Numbered from the stretch's first letter, positions 17,948 through 25,069 are shown. The stretch is DNA of 30,796 bases from VAZQ01 sp036555745 (GCA_036555745.1 DATBKV010000214.1:1-30796); one strand, 5' to 3'. Notes: a model not told the origin generated them from the sequence alone. Numbers and translations: made by a program.

Positions 17948-18958
17948 ATGGGCATCGAAGCTTTGGGCTATATCGGAGTTCGCACCAGGGACTTGAATGA
18001 CTGGGCGAGCTACGGCGCCAACTTTCTGGGCCTGCAGCGCATCGACAAGAGCCGCTCGACGGCGGCTTTCCGCATGGATGACCGCAAGCAGCGGCTGGTG
18101 GTGGATGCCGACGGCGGGCAGGGCATCAGTTTCTTCGGGTGGGAGGTGGCGGACGCTAGCGCGCTCGACGCGGTTGCCGCCCGCATTGAGTCCACCGGCA
18201 CGAAGGTCGCGCGCGGCTCGCGCGCGCTTGCCGACGAGCGCCACGTCAAGGACCTGATCGTGCTCAACGATCCCGCCGGCAATCGCTTGGAAATCTTCCA
18301 CGGCGCCGAGACCGCCGCGGAGCCGTTCAAGCCGGGTCGCAACATTTCCGGTTTCCGCACCGGTCCGCTCGGCATGGGTCACGTCGTCATGCACTTCGAG
18401 CGGATTGCGGAGGTGATGGCATTTTATCGCGACGTCCTGGAATTCAAATTGAGCGACTATTGGCTGCGCCCATTCCCGGGCTACTTCTTCCACGTCAATC
18501 CGCGCCATCATAGCATCGCCTTCGTCGAGAGCGGCATCAACATGGTCCACCACATGATGGTGGAGCTCTACAGCTTCGATGACGTCGGGCAAGGCTACGA
18601 TCTCGCGCTCGGCGACCCCGATCGCATCGGGGTCAGCCTTGGTCGCCATTCCGGCGACTACGTCACGTCGTTCTACACCTGGAACCCGTCAGGTTTCCTG
18701 GTGGAGTATGGCTGGGGCGGCCAAGTCATCGATGACGGCACCTGGCAGCCGTTCGAGCGCAAATTCGGGCCGAGCCTTTGGGGCCACGAGCGCCGCTGGA
18801 TGTCGACCGAAAAGAAAGAGGAGTCGCGCCTGCTGTGCATCGAAGCTGCCGAGAACGGCCAGCGGCAGCCGGTGCAGGTGATCGAGGGCAATTACCACCT
18901 CATGCCGGGCGTCTGCCCGTGGTGGGACAGCATGAAACAGGGTCGCAAGGCGGGCTGA
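17948..18958 (+). CDS. Type I (VOC) extradiol ring-cleavage dioxygenase, BphC-like
   Basis: A 336-residue two-domain vicinal-oxygen-chelate protein of the 2,3-dihydroxybiphenyl 1,2-dioxygenase class, which opens catechol rings with Fe(II) and oxygen. All active-site residues expected from BphC are present: iron ligands H145 (MGHVVMHF), H202 (NMVHHMMVEL) and E253 (FLVEYGWGG), and second-sphere H188 (NPRHHSIAF), H234 (LGRHSGDYV) and Y243 (SFYTWNPSG). The N-terminal domain (1-120) lacks this set, as normal. The start has an AAGGAG six bases upstream. The C-terminal 60 residues extend a little beyond BphC and are rich in charged and tryptophan residues. It follows ligJ in the same direction, so the substrate is probably a carboxylated catechol such as gallate or protocatechuate. 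That is inference; type I enzymes usually act on catechols and biphenyl diols. Confidence 0.85.
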   Translation: MGIEALGYIGVRTRDLNDWASYGANFLGLQRIDKSRSTAAFRMDDRKQRLVVDADGGQGISFFGWEVADASALDAVAARIESTGTKVARGSRALADERHVKDLIVLNDPAGNRLEIFHGAETAAEPFKPGRNISGFRTGPLGMGHVVMHFERIAEVMAFYRDVLEFKLSDYWLRPFPGYFFHVNPRHHSIAFVESGINMVHHMMVELYSFDDVGQGYDLALGDPDRIGVSLGRHSGDYVTSFYTWNPSGFLVEYGWGGQVIDDGTWQPFERKFGPSLWGHERRWMSTEKKEESRLLCIEAAENGQRQPVQVIEGNYHLMPGVCPWWDSMKQGRKAG

Positions 18959-18988
18959 ACGACCGCGTGCGCCGCGGCCGAGCCGACT

Positions 18989-19040
18989 GGAGCATGATCC
19001 CGAAAAGTGGATACCGGTTTTTGGAAAAAGATCATGCTCC
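18989..19040. repeat. Rhizobiales-type palindromic intergenic repeat
   Basis: A perfect 10-bp inverted repeat, GGAGCATGAT at 18989-18998 and ATCATGCTCC at 19031-19040, encloses an imperfect inner stem (CCGAAAAGTGG / CCGGTTTTTGG). I recognise this as the dispersed 'GCATGATCC-GAAAA...' palindrome frequent between genes in Bradyrhizobium and relatives. It lies between the convergent ends of the dioxygenase and the Rrf2 gene, where a folded RNA from either strand could end or protect transcripts. Confidence 0.75.
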
Positions 19041-19078
19041 AACAAAAGCTGGAGCGGGAGGACTAAGGTCGTCCCGCT

Positions 19079-19507
19079 CTAGGCTTCGCCGGCCGGTTTC
19101 CGCAACCCCTCGGCAGATTGCGCGAGATCCTCGACATTGATGCGCGCCAGCGCAGCAGAGAAAGCGTGCTCCGCCTGCCCCAGCGCCGGCATCACGACCT
19201 TCGCGAGCAGGCTCGAATTGGCGGCCGCGGCGCCGTCGACCTCCTCAGCGTTTCCGGCGGCGCGCAAGATGTCGTCCGCGGTGATCCGGCCCCGTTCGCG
19301 CGCGAGTTCGTAGCCGCCGCGCGGGCCCCGCACTCCCTTGAGGATGCCGTGGCGCACGAGCGCCTGCAGCACCGGCTCGAGATGTCGCGGCGGCAAGCTG
19401 TGGCGCGTCGCCAGGGCTTTGGCCGCCACGGGGCGACCGCGCGCATTGAGCGCGATGTCGATGACGGCGGCGATTGCCAAAATGCCTTTGCGGGGCAGAA
19501 GCGGCAT
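19079..19507 (-). CDS. Rrf2-family transcriptional regulator without cluster cysteines
   Basis: A 142-residue winged-helix regulator of the Rrf2 family. Family sequence includes the start PLLPRKGILAIAAVIDIAL, the recognition-helix region LATRHSLPPRHLEPVLQALV, and the wing GILKGVRGPRGGYELARERG, which is the most conserved Rrf2 stretch. Many Rrf2 proteins (IscR, NsrR, RirA) bind an Fe-S cluster through three cysteines in the C-terminal half. This protein has no cysteine at all, so it cannot, and may sense something else or act as an apo-regulator. I use the ATG at 19507; a GTG two codons upstream is the alternative, and neither has a clear ribosome binding site. It follows dut on the same strand after 72 bp, with its own possible promoter in that gap. 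Its target genes are unknown. Confidence 0.85.
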   Translation of the reverse strand: MPLLPRKGILAIAAVIDIALNARGRPVAAKALATRHSLPPRHLEPVLQALVRHGILKGVRGPRGGYELARERGRITADDILRAAGNAEEVDGAAAANSSLLAKVVMPALGQAEHAFSAALARINVEDLAQSAEGLRKPAGEA

Positions 19508-19543
19508 GGGCACATCTGCAGGTCGGGAGCGATGCAGTTCGGT

Positions 19544-19549
19544 ATTATA
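19544..19549 (-). promoter_or_regulatory. Possible -10 element for the Rrf2 gene
   Basis: On the minus strand a perfect TATAAT lies 36 bp before the Rrf2 start, inside an unusually AT-rich patch (GTACTATAATACC). The hexamer 17 bp upstream, ACTGGA, is a poor -35, which is typical when an activator is needed. Autoregulation by the Rrf2 protein is plausible but not shown. Confidence 0.35.
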
Positions 19550-19579
19550 GTACGCTACGTCCGGGGTCCAGTCCGTCCG

Positions 19580-20047
19580 TCAGCTCCCCCGACCCGTGCC
19601 CGTAGAACCAAAACCCCTGACGCCGCGGGTTGTTTCATCCAGATTGGGAACTTCGCAGACTGCCGCTTGCAACCTGGCGGCGAGCACCAATTGCGCAATG
19701 CGGGTTCCGCGCTCGACCGTAAACGGTTCGGTGCCGAGATTGACCAGGATCACGTGGACCTCGCCGCGATAGTCGGCATCCACCGTTCCGGGTGAGTTGA
19801 GCACCGTGACCCCGTGCCGCAGCGCTAGTCCTGAGCGTGGCCGGATCTGCCCTTCGACCTCTGGCGGCAGCGCGATGGCGATGCCAGTCGGGATTGCCAC
19901 CCGTTGACCTGGGGCGATGGTCACGGGCGCCTCGGCCGCCACCGCAGCAACGAGATCGATCCCGGCGGCGAGCTCGCTTTGGTAGGCGGGCAGCGGCAAA
20001 TCGCGGCCGTGTGGTAGCCGCATCACCCGGAGTTGAACTGCATTCAC
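19580..20047 (-). CDS. dut: Deoxyuridine 5'-triphosphate nucleotidohydrolase (dUTPase)
   Basis: Dut converts dUTP to dUMP and pyrophosphate, keeping uracil out of DNA and feeding thymidylate synthesis. The trimeric dUTPase motifs are all present in 155 residues: AGIDL at 28-32, RPRSGLA at 69-75, GTVDADYRGE at 87-96 (catalytic D in the VDADY stretch), and the C-terminal RGVRGFGSTG at 141-150. The start is the GTG at 20047, whose bases overlap the coaBC stop as GTGA, so the two are translationally coupled. An in-frame upstream extension to 20125 is inside coaBC and is not family sequence. coaBC-dut linkage is widespread in bacteria. Confidence 0.95.
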   Translation of the reverse strand: MNAVQLRVMRLPHGRDLPLPAYQSELAAGIDLVAAVAAEAPVTIAPGQRVAIPTGIAIALPPEVEGQIRPRSGLALRHGVTVLNSPGTVDADYRGEVHVILVNLGTEPFTVERGTRIAQLVLAARLQAAVCEVPNLDETTRGVRGFGSTGTGRGS

Positions 20048-21492
20048 CGCGGCGCCCCCGCCAGCGTTTCGGCAATACGCAGCACCAGCGCACGCGCCAC
20101 CTCCTGCTTCGATTGCGGCGGCCACGACTCAACCCGCTGGGCCGTCACTAGATGCACGGTGTTGCAGTCGCCGCCCATGATGCCCGTGGCAGCCGAGACG
20201 TCGTTGGCGACGATCCAGTCGCAGCCTTTGCGCGCGCGCTTTTCCTTGGCGTGCTCGACAATGCGCTCGGTCTCTGCCGCGAAGCCGATCACGAGGGCCG
20301 GCCTCCTGCGCGTGCTGTGCGCCACCGTCGCGAGGATGTCGGGATTCTCGATGAGGGTGAGCTTTGGCGCTCCTGCGGCTTGCTTCTTGATCTTGCTTGC
20401 GTTCGGCTGTGCGGCGCGCCAATCCGCGACCGCCGCCGCAAATACCGCCACGTCGGCAGGCAGCGCCTCGTTCACGGCCCCGAGCATTTCGCGTGCGGTC
20501 TCCACCTTGACGGTCTTCACGCCCGCCGGATCGGGCACATTGACCGGGCCCGATATCAGAACCACGTCGGCGCCGGCGGCTGCTGCCGCCGCGGCGATGG
20601 CATGCCCCTGCTTGCCGGAGGAACGGTTGGCGATAAAGCGCACGGGGTCGATCGGCTCGCGGGTCGGTCCGGAAGTGACGATCACCCGCCTGCCTGCGAG
20701 CGCGCCGCCGATCCGGCCCCGCTCGAGAAGACCCAGCGCCGCGGCGGCGATCTCGTCGGGCTCAGCCATCCGCCCGACGCCGGCCTCGCCCGCCTCCGCC
20801 ATCTCGCCGGAGTTCGGCCCGATGACCGCCACCCCGTCTTCGACCAGGCGGGCAAGATTGCGCCGCGTCGCCGCATGCCCCCACATGTGCGGGTTCATCG
20901 CCGGCGCCAGCAGCGTCCGGGCGCTGGTTGCGAGGAGCACGGCGGAAGCGAGATCGCCGGCATGGCCTCCCGCCAGCTTGGCCATGAGGTCCGCGGTCGC
21001 CGGCGCCACCACGATAACGTCGGCTTCGCGCGCCAGCCGGATGTGCCCGACGTCGAACTCGCCCGCGGGGTCGAACAGGTCGGTGAACACGCGCTCACCG
21101 GACAGAGCGCCGGCCGAGAGCGGAGTGATGAATTCCTGCGCCGCGGCGGTGAGAATGCAGCGCACCGCGAGCCCGCGCTCCCGCAGCCGGCGGATCAGCT
21201 CGAGTGACTTGTAGGCGGCTATGCCGCCGCCGATGATTAGCAGGACATGTTCGCCGCCGCCTGGCCCCGGCGTCGGCGCTGGCTGCAGCGCCGGCGTGTC
21301 CCGGCCGCTTGCGCGTTCGCCGCGCGGGCCCCGGGACGCTAAGGTGGCAGCCGCGTCGGGGCCATCCTCGAGGGCGGCCTGCCGCAGAATGGTGCGCGCC
21401 TCGTCCTCCATCGAGCGGCCGTGACGCGCCGCCCGCAACCGCAGGCGCTGCTTCAAATCGTCATCGAGCTGACGGATGGTAATGCTGGCCAT
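20044..21492 (-). CDS. coaBC: CoaBC with N-terminal FitA-like ribbon-helix-helix domain
   Basis: This 482-residue enzyme joins cysteine to 4'-phosphopantothenate (CoaB, CTP-dependent) and decarboxylates the product (CoaC, FMN-dependent) for coenzyme A synthesis. Residues 1-43 (SITIRQLDD strand, then helices DDLKQRLRLRAARHG and SMEDEARTILRQAALE) look like the FitA/Arc ribbon-helix-helix antitoxin fold. A Pro/Gly-rich linker (44-80) follows. CoaC is about 81-255: IIGGGIAAYKSLELIRRL, H150 in VGHIRLA, and APAMNPHMW at 196-204. CoaB is about 268-480: VTSGPTREPIDPVRFIANRS and AAAVADWRAAQ. Where E. coli Dfp has its flap cysteine (ACGDIGPGRM), this protein reads EAGEAGVGRM, with Ala at 234. The frame is open with no stop between the domains, and a promoter with a palindrome lies directly upstream. 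An internal start at the linker would yield ordinary CoaBC. Confidence 0.92.
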   Translation of the reverse strand: MASITIRQLDDDLKQRLRLRAARHGRSMEDEARTILRQAALEDGPDAAATLASRGPRGERASGRDTPALQPAPTPGPGGGEHVLLIIGGGIAAYKSLELIRRLRERGLAVRCILTAAAQEFITPLSAGALSGERVFTDLFDPAGEFDVGHIRLAREADVIVVAPATADLMAKLAGGHAGDLASAVLLATSARTLLAPAMNPHMWGHAATRRNLARLVEDGVAVIGPNSGEMAEAGEAGVGRMAEPDEIAAAALGLLERGRIGGALAGRRVIVTSGPTREPIDPVRFIANRSSGKQGHAIAAAAAAAGADVVLISGPVNVPDPAGVKTVKVETAREMLGAVNEALPADVAVFAAAVADWRAAQPNASKIKKQAAGAPKLTLIENPDILATVAHSTRRRPALVIGFAAETERIVEHAKEKRARKGCDWIVANDVSAATGIMGGDCNTVHLVTAQRVESWPPQSKQEVARALVLRIAETLAGAPR

Positions 21493-21509
21493 GGGAGATC
21501 GCTCGCGCC

Positions 21510-21538
21510 ATCATAGCCGTCGATTGCAGTGCAATCAA
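21510..21538 (-). promoter_or_regulatory. Promoter of coaBC
   Basis: On the minus strand TTGATT (21538-21533) and TATGAT (21515-21510) are separated by exactly 17 bp. Transcription would begin near 21503, giving a leader of only about 11 nt before the coaBC ATG at 21492. No strong Shine-Dalgarno is visible in that leader. Confidence 0.6.
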
Positions 21539-21545
21539 TGCAATC
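21522..21545. promoter_or_regulatory. Operator-like palindrome with third half-site in the coaBC promoter
   Basis: GATTGCA-G-TGCAATC at 21522-21536 is a perfect palindrome with 7-bp arms. A third half-site TGCAATC follows at 21539-21545. The palindrome overlaps four bases of the -35 element and fills most of the spacer, so a bound protein would block RNA polymerase. The ribbon-helix-helix domain encoded 30 bp downstream is the obvious candidate ligand; that link is inference. Confidence 0.65.
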
Positions 21546-21606
21546 AGTCGCCCCGATGGCGTGTCCGCGGCGCCGTCCCCCCCCCGCCAGCCGTCAGCGC
21601 CGCGCG

Positions 21607-23184
21607 CTAACGCATCAGCAGCAAAGCGATCAAACCCGCGAGCAGCAGCGCGATGGTCCACAGCGCCGCCGCGGTCCATCGGTTGCGCCGTGCCTCGGCC
21701 CGGCCGATTTCCGCGACCGTCGCCGGTGCCAGCACCAGCCCGTCGCGAGTGATGGCGTCGAGCTGCTCCACCAGCGCGGCGCCGCGCGCCAGCAGGCGCG
21801 GGGTCTCGCCGAGAAAGCGGCCGACCTCAACCGCGCCTTCGGCGGCGTCCTCGATCCTGCCGAGGGGACCCAGGTTGCGCTCGATCCATTCCCGCACCAC
21901 CGGCTCGGCCACGGTCCACATGTCGAGCTTCGGATCGAGGGTGCGTGCCACGCCCTCCACCACGACCATGGTCTTCTGCAACAGCAGAAGCTCCGGCCGG
22001 GTGCGCATATCGAACAGCCCGGTTACCTCGAACAGCAGCGCGAACAGCCTCGCCATCGAGATGTCCTCGGCGACACGATTGTGAATCGGCTCGCCGATGG
22101 CGCGGATCGCCTGCGCGAAGCTCGCGATTGAATGATAAGCCGGAACGTAGCCGGCCTCGAAATGCACCTCGGCGGTGCGGTGATAGTCGCGGGTGATGAA
22201 ACCGAGCAAGATCTCGGCGAGAAAACGCCGCTCCTTTGGTCCCAGCCGTCCCATGATGCCGAAATCGACGGCGACCAGTCGGCCGTCATCGTCGACGAAC
22301 AGATTGCCGGGATGCATGTCGGCGTGGAAGAACCCGTCGCGCAGAGCGTGGCGCAGGAAGCTTTGGATCACCGCGCGGGCGAGATGACGTAGGTCGAAGC
22401 CCCTCGCCTCGAGCCGGGCGCGATCGGACAGCGGCGTGGCGTCGATCCATTCGAGCGTCAGCACGTCGCGCGCGGTGCGGTCCCAATCCACAGCGGGCAC
22501 CCGGAAGTCAGGATCGCCCCGGGTGTTCTCCGTCATTTCCGACAGCGCGGCCGCCTCGAACCGCAGGTCCATCTCGAGCGCGACCGACCGTTTGAGCGTA
22601 TCGACCACCTCTATCAGCCGCAGGCGGCGCGCTTCGGCGGACATCTGCTCGGCGTGGCGGGCGGCGAAGTTGAACGCGTCGAGATCGATCGTGAAGCGGC
22701 GCTCGATGCCTGGCCGCAGCACCTTGACCGCGACCGGGCGGCGGCCGTCAACGGTCGTGACTTCGGCGCGATGCACCTGAGCGATTGACGCGGCGGCCAC
22801 CGGCGGCCCGAACGAGGCGAACAAGTCGGACAGGGGCTTGCCCAGCGCGGCCTCGACCATGCGCTCGGCCTCCGTCCGCGGGAACGGCGCCATCTTGTCC
22901 TGCAGTGTCTCGAGGTCGCGCGCCAGCGCCACTCCGACCACGTCCGGCCGGGTGGCGAGGAACTGTCCGAGCTTGACATAGCTGGGACCCAGCCGCGTGA
23001 GCGCGGCGGACAAGCGGTGCGCTGCCACGCTGCTGGCCGGCCGCTCGATCAGCCGCGCCGCGCGCACTGCCGCGCGCGCCGGCAGCGGCAGCGGGGTGAT
23101 GTCGACCAGCGCGAATACGCCCTCGCGCGCGAATACGAAGCCGGCGTGGCCGAGGCGTGCGAGATGAAGCAGAGCGGGGATCAC
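21607..23184 (-). CDS. ubiB: UbiB atypical kinase-like ATPase for ubiquinone biosynthesis
   Basis: UbiB (ABC1/ADCK/COQ8 family) is a membrane-associated ATPase needed for ubiquinone synthesis, thought to help extract lipid intermediates. The 525 residues have the family marks in order: KxGQ as KLGQ at 71-74, the alanine-rich loop AAASIAQVH at 130-138 replacing the usual glycine-rich loop, VAVK with K154, HADMHPGN at 287-294 and DFG at 307-309. A hydrophobic C-terminal segment near 503-523 is the usual membrane anchor. The GTG start overlaps the ubiE stop as GTGA, so UbiE and UbiB are translationally coupled. Downstream, 114 bp separate it from coaBC, which has its own promoter; a run of nine C bases sits at 21577-21585. 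Confidence 0.95.
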   Translation of the reverse strand: MIPALLHLARLGHAGFVFAREGVFALVDITPLPLPARAAVRAARLIERPASSVAAHRLSAALTRLGPSYVKLGQFLATRPDVVGVALARDLETLQDKMAPFPRTEAERMVEAALGKPLSDLFASFGPPVAAASIAQVHRAEVTTVDGRRPVAVKVLRPGIERRFTIDLDAFNFAARHAEQMSAEARRLRLIEVVDTLKRSVALEMDLRFEAAALSEMTENTRGDPDFRVPAVDWDRTARDVLTLEWIDATPLSDRARLEARGFDLRHLARAVIQSFLRHALRDGFFHADMHPGNLFVDDDGRLVAVDFGIMGRLGPKERRFLAEILLGFITRDYHRTAEVHFEAGYVPAYHSIASFAQAIRAIGEPIHNRVAEDISMARLFALLFEVTGLFDMRTRPELLLLQKTMVVVEGVARTLDPKLDMWTVAEPVVREWIERNLGPLGRIEDAAEGAVEVGRFLGETPRLLARGAALVEQLDAITRDGLVLAPATVAEIGRAEARRNRWTAAALWTIALLLAGLIALLLMR

Positions 23185-23987
23185 AAGCGCCAGCCCGAAT
23201 GCAGCGCCACGATGCCGCCGCTCATGCGTCGAAACGAGACGCGGGCAAAGCCCGCCGCCCGCATCATGTCGGCAAAGGCCTGCGGCGGCGGGAAGCGGCG
23301 GATCGATTCCACGAGATAGCGGTAGGCGTCCGCGTTCTCGGTTACGGCGCGGCCCAGTGCGGGGATCACGTTGAACGAGTAGAAATCATAGAGTGCATCA
23401 AGGCCGGGCACGTCGACGCGGGAGAATTCGAGGCAGAGGAAGCGTCCGCCGAAACGCAGCACGCGATAGGCTTCGCCGAGGGCCGCCGCCACGCGCGGCA
23501 CGTTGCGGATGCCGAACGCGATGCTCACGGCGTCGTAGCTGCGATCGGCAAACGGCAGCGCCTCGGCATTGGCTTCGACGAACGCGACCGCTTTCGCAAG
23601 CCCGCACTCGGCGGCGCGCACGCGACCGACGGCGAGCATATCGGGATTGATGTCGATCACTGTCGCATGCGTGCCCGGGGTGCCTGCCGCGGCCACGCGA
23701 AAGGCAATGTCGCCTGTGCCGCCGGCAAGATCGAGCAGCGCAAAAGGCCGCGCTCCCCCTGGGACAGCGCCTTGCGGCGGGATAGCGCCTGCAGGCCGCG
23801 CCCTCGGCGGATTGATTGCGGTGGCAAGCGCGTCCTTCCAGGCGCGGTGCAATCCGCCCGACATGAGGTCGTTCATCAGATCGTAGCGGCCCGCGACGCT
23901 GTGAAAAACCTCATCGATCCGTGCTTGCTTATGCTCAAGCGGCAGTCGCTGGAAGCCGAAATCAGTTATCTCGTCCGCGCGCGCCAT
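23181..23987 (-). CDS. ubiE: Ubiquinone/menaquinone C-methyltransferase UbiE
   Basis: UbiE uses S-adenosylmethionine to methylate 2-polyprenyl-6-methoxybenzoquinol (and demethylmenaquinone) in quinone synthesis. Family sequence includes VFHSVAGRYDLMNDLMSGG at 27-45, the SAM motif LDLAGGTGDIAF at 85-96, and SIAFGIRNVP. The 268-residue length slightly exceeds the usual 250-260 because of a Pro/Gly/Ala-rich insert (about 60-81) between the first helix and the SAM motif; it comes from a short DNA duplication. The ATG has AAAGGA about 9 nt upstream. It is divergent from mutM and heads the ubiE-ubiB pair. Confidence 0.95.
   Translation of the reverse strand: MARADEITDFGFQRLPLEHKQARIDEVFHSVAGRYDLMNDLMSGGLHRAWKDALATAINPPRARPAGAIPPQGAVPGGARPFALLDLAGGTGDIAFRVAAAGTPGTHATVIDINPDMLAVGRVRAAECGLAKAVAFVEANAEALPFADRSYDAVSIAFGIRNVPRVAAALGEAYRVLRFGGRFLCLEFSRVDVPGLDALYDFYSFNVIPALGRAVTENADAYRYLVESIRRFPPPQAFADMMRAAGFARVSFRRMSGGIVALHSGWRL
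23761..23796. repeat. Imperfect 18-bp tandem duplication inside ubiE
   Basis: Two adjacent 18-mers, beginning GGGACAGCGCC at 23761 and GGGATAGCGCC at 23779, agree at 14 of 18 positions. On the coding strand they encode the paired hexapeptides PAGAIP and PQGAVP in a surface-loop insert before the SAM motif. It keeps the frame and probably has little effect on catalysis. Confidence 0.6.
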
Positions 23988-24013
23988 CGCGAATAGTCCT
24001 TTGCCGGCAGGAC

Positions 24014-24042
24014 CATAGCGCGGCGGCGCCGAAGGCGCTATG
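24014..24042. promoter_or_regulatory. Inverted repeat in the ubiE/mutM divergent region
   Basis: CATAGCGC at 24014-24021 and GCGCTATG at 24035-24042 form perfect 8-bp arms with a 13-bp GC-rich centre, 27 bp upstream of the ubiE start. It could be an operator or an mRNA-leader hairpin for ubiE. The rest of this 200-bp gap shows a 14-bp match to the intergenic repeat (24086-24099) and no clear promoter hexamers. Confidence 0.4.
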
Positions 24043-24187
24043 TGGCCGACGGGACGTTTCGAGCGTATGGTAACGAGGCGCCCGCATACCGGTTTTTGGG
24101 ACGGTCGGCGCTAGCGGACGCCCTCCGGGGCGAGCGGCGCCTGCTCGAAACGCTGCCGGTTGGGGTTGGCTCTGAGGTGGCGATCAA

Positions 24188-25069
24188 ATGCCTGAGCTGC
24201 CCGAAGTGGAAACCGTCCGGCGCGGGTTGCAGCCGGTCATGGAGGGAGCGCGCTTCACCAAGGTGGAGGCGCACCGTGGCGACCTGCGCTGGCCATTGCC
24301 GCAGGATTTCGTAGTCAGGCTGCAAGGCAAGCGGGTTGAAGGGCTCGGCCGGCGCGCCAAGTATCTGCTCGCCGACCTATCGTCGGGCGAGGTGCTGGTG
24401 ATGCATCTCGGCATGTCGGGCTCGTTCCGGGTCACGCATCCGCGCGCGGCAAAGGCGCCGGGCGGCTACTATCACCGGCGTTCCAGCCACGCCGCCCACG
24501 ACCACGTGGTGTTTCGGATGTCGTCGGGGGCGCGCATCACCTTCAACGATCCGCGCCGCTTCGGCATGATGAAGCTGGTTTCCCGCGCCGAGCTCGAAAA
24601 CGAACCGTTGCTGCGCGCGCTCGGTCCCGAGCCGCTTGGCAACGCGTTCGATGCCGCCATGCTGGCGCGCGCGTGCAAAGGCAAGAAGACCTCGCTCAAG
24701 GCCGCGCTCTCGGACCAGAGGGTCGTGGCCGGGCTTGGCAATATCTACGTTTGCGAGGCGCTCCACCGTGCCCGGCTTTCGCCCAGGCGGCGTGCGTCTA
24801 CGATCGCCACAAAAGGGGGCCTGCCGAACGAGCGCGCCGAGCGGCTGGTTGATGCCGTCAAGGCCGTGCTCGAGGAGGCGATCGCCGCCGGCGGCTCCTC
24901 GTTGCGCGACCACCGCCGCACCGACGGCGAGCTCGGCGACTTCCAGCACAATTTCCGGGTCTACGACCGCGAGGGAAAGCCGTGTCCGACCCTGGGCTGC
25001 CGCGGCACCATCAGGCGCATCGTGCAGACCGGGCGATCAACGTTCTTCTGCCCCGTGTGTCAGAAGTAG
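24188..25069 (+). CDS. mutM: Formamidopyrimidine-DNA glycosylase
   Basis: MutM (Fpg) removes 8-oxoguanine and ring-opened purines from DNA and cuts the backbone by beta,delta-elimination. The N-terminus MPELPEVETVRRGL supplies the catalytic P2 and E3, K58 lies in RRAKYLL, and HLGMSGSFRV follows. The H2TH region contains VAGLGNIYVCEALHRA. The C-terminal zinc finger has C266, C271, C288 and C291, with R283 for the flipped base. At 293 residues it is slightly long owing to a small insert around 90-105. It is divergent from ubiE, as in many Rhizobiales, and convergent with the alpha/beta hydrolase. Confidence 0.96.
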   Translation: MPELPEVETVRRGLQPVMEGARFTKVEAHRGDLRWPLPQDFVVRLQGKRVEGLGRRAKYLLADLSSGEVLVMHLGMSGSFRVTHPRAAKAPGGYYHRRSSHAAHDHVVFRMSSGARITFNDPRRFGMMKLVSRAELENEPLLRALGPEPLGNAFDAAMLARACKGKKTSLKAALSDQRVVAGLGNIYVCEALHRARLSPRRRASTIATKGGLPNERAERLVDAVKAVLEEAIAAGGSSLRDHRRTDGELGDFQHNFRVYDREGKPCPTLGCRGTIRRIVQTGRSTFFCPVCQK

